The translations under genes were made by a program, and so were the position numbers. A DNA stretch of 16,559 bases, taken from the NCBI GenBank assembly GCA_964524185.1, contig CAZGCI010000085.1:1-16559 (forward strand). Reading direction: 5' to 3'. The stretch comes from Thiohalocapsa sp964524185 (GTDB lineage Bacteria; Pseudomonadota; Gammaproteobacteria; Chromatiales; Chromatiaceae). Under the pieces are notes generated by a model. That model worked only from the letters and a program-made list of their open reading frames with translations, was not told the DNA's origin and did not search any database. Below, piece after piece: positions 15,892 through 16,559 of this stretch (positions within the stretch are counted from its first letter, which is position 1; the number at the start of each line of letters is the position of its first letter).

Positions 15892-15957
15892 ATGCCCGCC
15901 GTCAACGTTCGCAGCCTGAAGAAGAATCCCTCCGCCGCCCTGCGCCAGGCCGAGCAG
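15892..15957 (+). pseudogene. 5' remnant of a Phd/YefM-like antitoxin gene, truncated
   Basis: From ATG 15892 the first ~22 codons read MPAVNVRSLKKNPSAALRQA followed by EQ, the usual start of small Phd/YefM-type antitoxins (NVRxLKxNPSAAL). The expected continuation, a short strand with a Val-rich core and then the dimer helix, is missing: about 15958-15963 the sequence passes into a transposase fragment on the other strand. The frame stays open to 16341 but that later part is not antitoxin. No toxin gene is visible. Identification rests on this short motif, so it is moderate only. Confidence 0.45.
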
Positions 15958-15962
15958 GTGCC

Positions 15963-16079
15963 GATGCGTTCACCATCGATGACCTCAAGACGCTCGAGGG
16001 CGAACGGCGGGCGCGCACAGCAGCAAAGTAGCCGCTCTAGCCCGGCGCGGTCCGGCGCATCGATGCGCACCGCGGCGTT
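15963..16079 (-). pseudogene. Fragment of an IS91-type transposase (minus strand)
   Basis: Read leftwards from 16079 the sequence gives NAAVRIDAPDRAGLERLL, then CCCARPPFALERLEVIDGERI. This is the conserved C-terminal segment of IS91/ISCR-like transposases (AxVRIxAxDRxGLERLLRYCARPxFALERL). The usual RYC is CCC here. Neither the catalytic tyrosine region nor the zinc-finger N-terminus is present on this strand, so it is a dead remnant. Its left end abuts the antitoxin remnant. Confidence 0.6.
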
Positions 16080-16263
16080 CAGGGAAAGCAGGCACTCCAC
16101 CAGGCTCTGCCTATTGGCAACGACCGCTTCTACCAGCAGTTCGCGCCGATTAGCGGCCAACGCAGGGAATCGCGCAACCGGGGTAGGCGAAAGAAGCAGG
16201 ATGGGTGGCCACCAGCCGATAGCGCTGGGCAGCGTGACGTGCCGTTGCGAAGCAATTGGCCCC

Positions 16264-16559
16264 TTTTCCCGTCGTTACCTCGAGTGCGGCATCCTCGCCT
16301 ACGGCTTCGCCCGGGCCAGGTGTCCCCAATTGTTCAGATAAGGGGCGGGCATAACTTCCTGGTCGCCTTCTCGGTGCTTGCGGGCGCGGGCTGTGTCCGT
16401 CGTGCAACGCCCGGCGCATGGCGGAGACCTATGCCGAGGTGCGCGTGGGCGCGCAGGATCGCGCCGGCCCCTTTTTCGGAACAGGGAGCGGCTGCTGCGC
16501 TACTGCGCACGCCCAACCTTCGCGCTCGAGCGCCTGGAACGGCTCGACGCCGAACGCGT
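16264..16559 (+). pseudogene. Frameshifted, internally deleted IS91-type transposase fragment (plus strand), runs off right edge
   Basis: Four IS91-like blocks follow in the correct order but in different frames: FSRRYLECGILAYGFARARC (16264-16323), GHNFLVAFS (16347-16373), CPSCNARRMAET (16394-16429) and ERLLRYCARPTFALERLE (16486-16539, continuing to the edge). The first three form the N-terminal zinc-binding region; the fourth belongs near the C-terminus, so the central catalytic part is deleted between about 16430 and 16485. It cannot be functional. It differs clearly from the minus-strand fragment at 15963-16079, so the two are not a recent duplication. Confidence 0.7.

Noticed and set aside
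15826..16341. 171-codon plus-strand frame as one gene
   Set aside because: It is a composite: antitoxin start, antisense of a transposase fragment, then an IS91-like block; no single family covers it.

Overview
The window (16,559 bases, high G+C, dense genes, frequent SD-led TTG starts) looks like a chromosomal segment of a gammaproteobacterium. A sulfur-oxidising or purple sulfur (Chromatiaceae-like) relative is plausible from the kind of molybdoenzyme, its regulators and the style of palindromic repeats, but this is inference. No rRNA, tRNA or CRISPR array was seen.

Left block (1-6870), respiration and its control: a Tat-exported molybdopterin oxidoreductase of the Psr/Phs/Ttr/Arr/Arx group runs leftwards off the window edge. 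Diverging from it, across a ~550 bp regulatory gap, is a three-gene signalling operon: a PhnD-like periplasmic binding protein, a membrane histidine kinase and an NtrC-type sigma-54 activator. The gap holds a consensus -24/-12 (sigma-54) promoter aimed at the oxidoreductase. About 160-190 bp upstream of it lie two copies of the palindrome GAAT-N7-ATTC, 22 bp apart. Together these give a testable circuit: binding protein senses a substrate, kinase phosphorylates activator, activator binds the paired palindromes and switches on the oxidoreductase. The layout resembles arxXSR/arxA and ttrSR/ttrA, but the enzyme lacks the published ArxA motif at the expected place, so its substrate is open.

Middle block (7231-15013), heavy-metal efflux: a leftward operon codes for an unusual adaptor (extra N-terminal domain, two membrane segments, two His-rich motifs), an HME-type RND pump and a small periplasmic protein whose core resembles the adaptor's extra domain. 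No outer-membrane channel gene is present. Diverging from it is a CusRS/CzcRS-type two-component pair. The space between holds clustered TGACA/TGTCA half-sites, a likely operator.

Right block (15049-16559), eroded accessory DNA: a small two-helix membrane protein of unknown function, three REP-like palindromes within 135 bp, the first ~22 codons of a Phd/YefM-like antitoxin cut off at an IS91-type transposase fragment, and a second, frameshifted IS91-type fragment in the opposite orientation that runs off the right edge.
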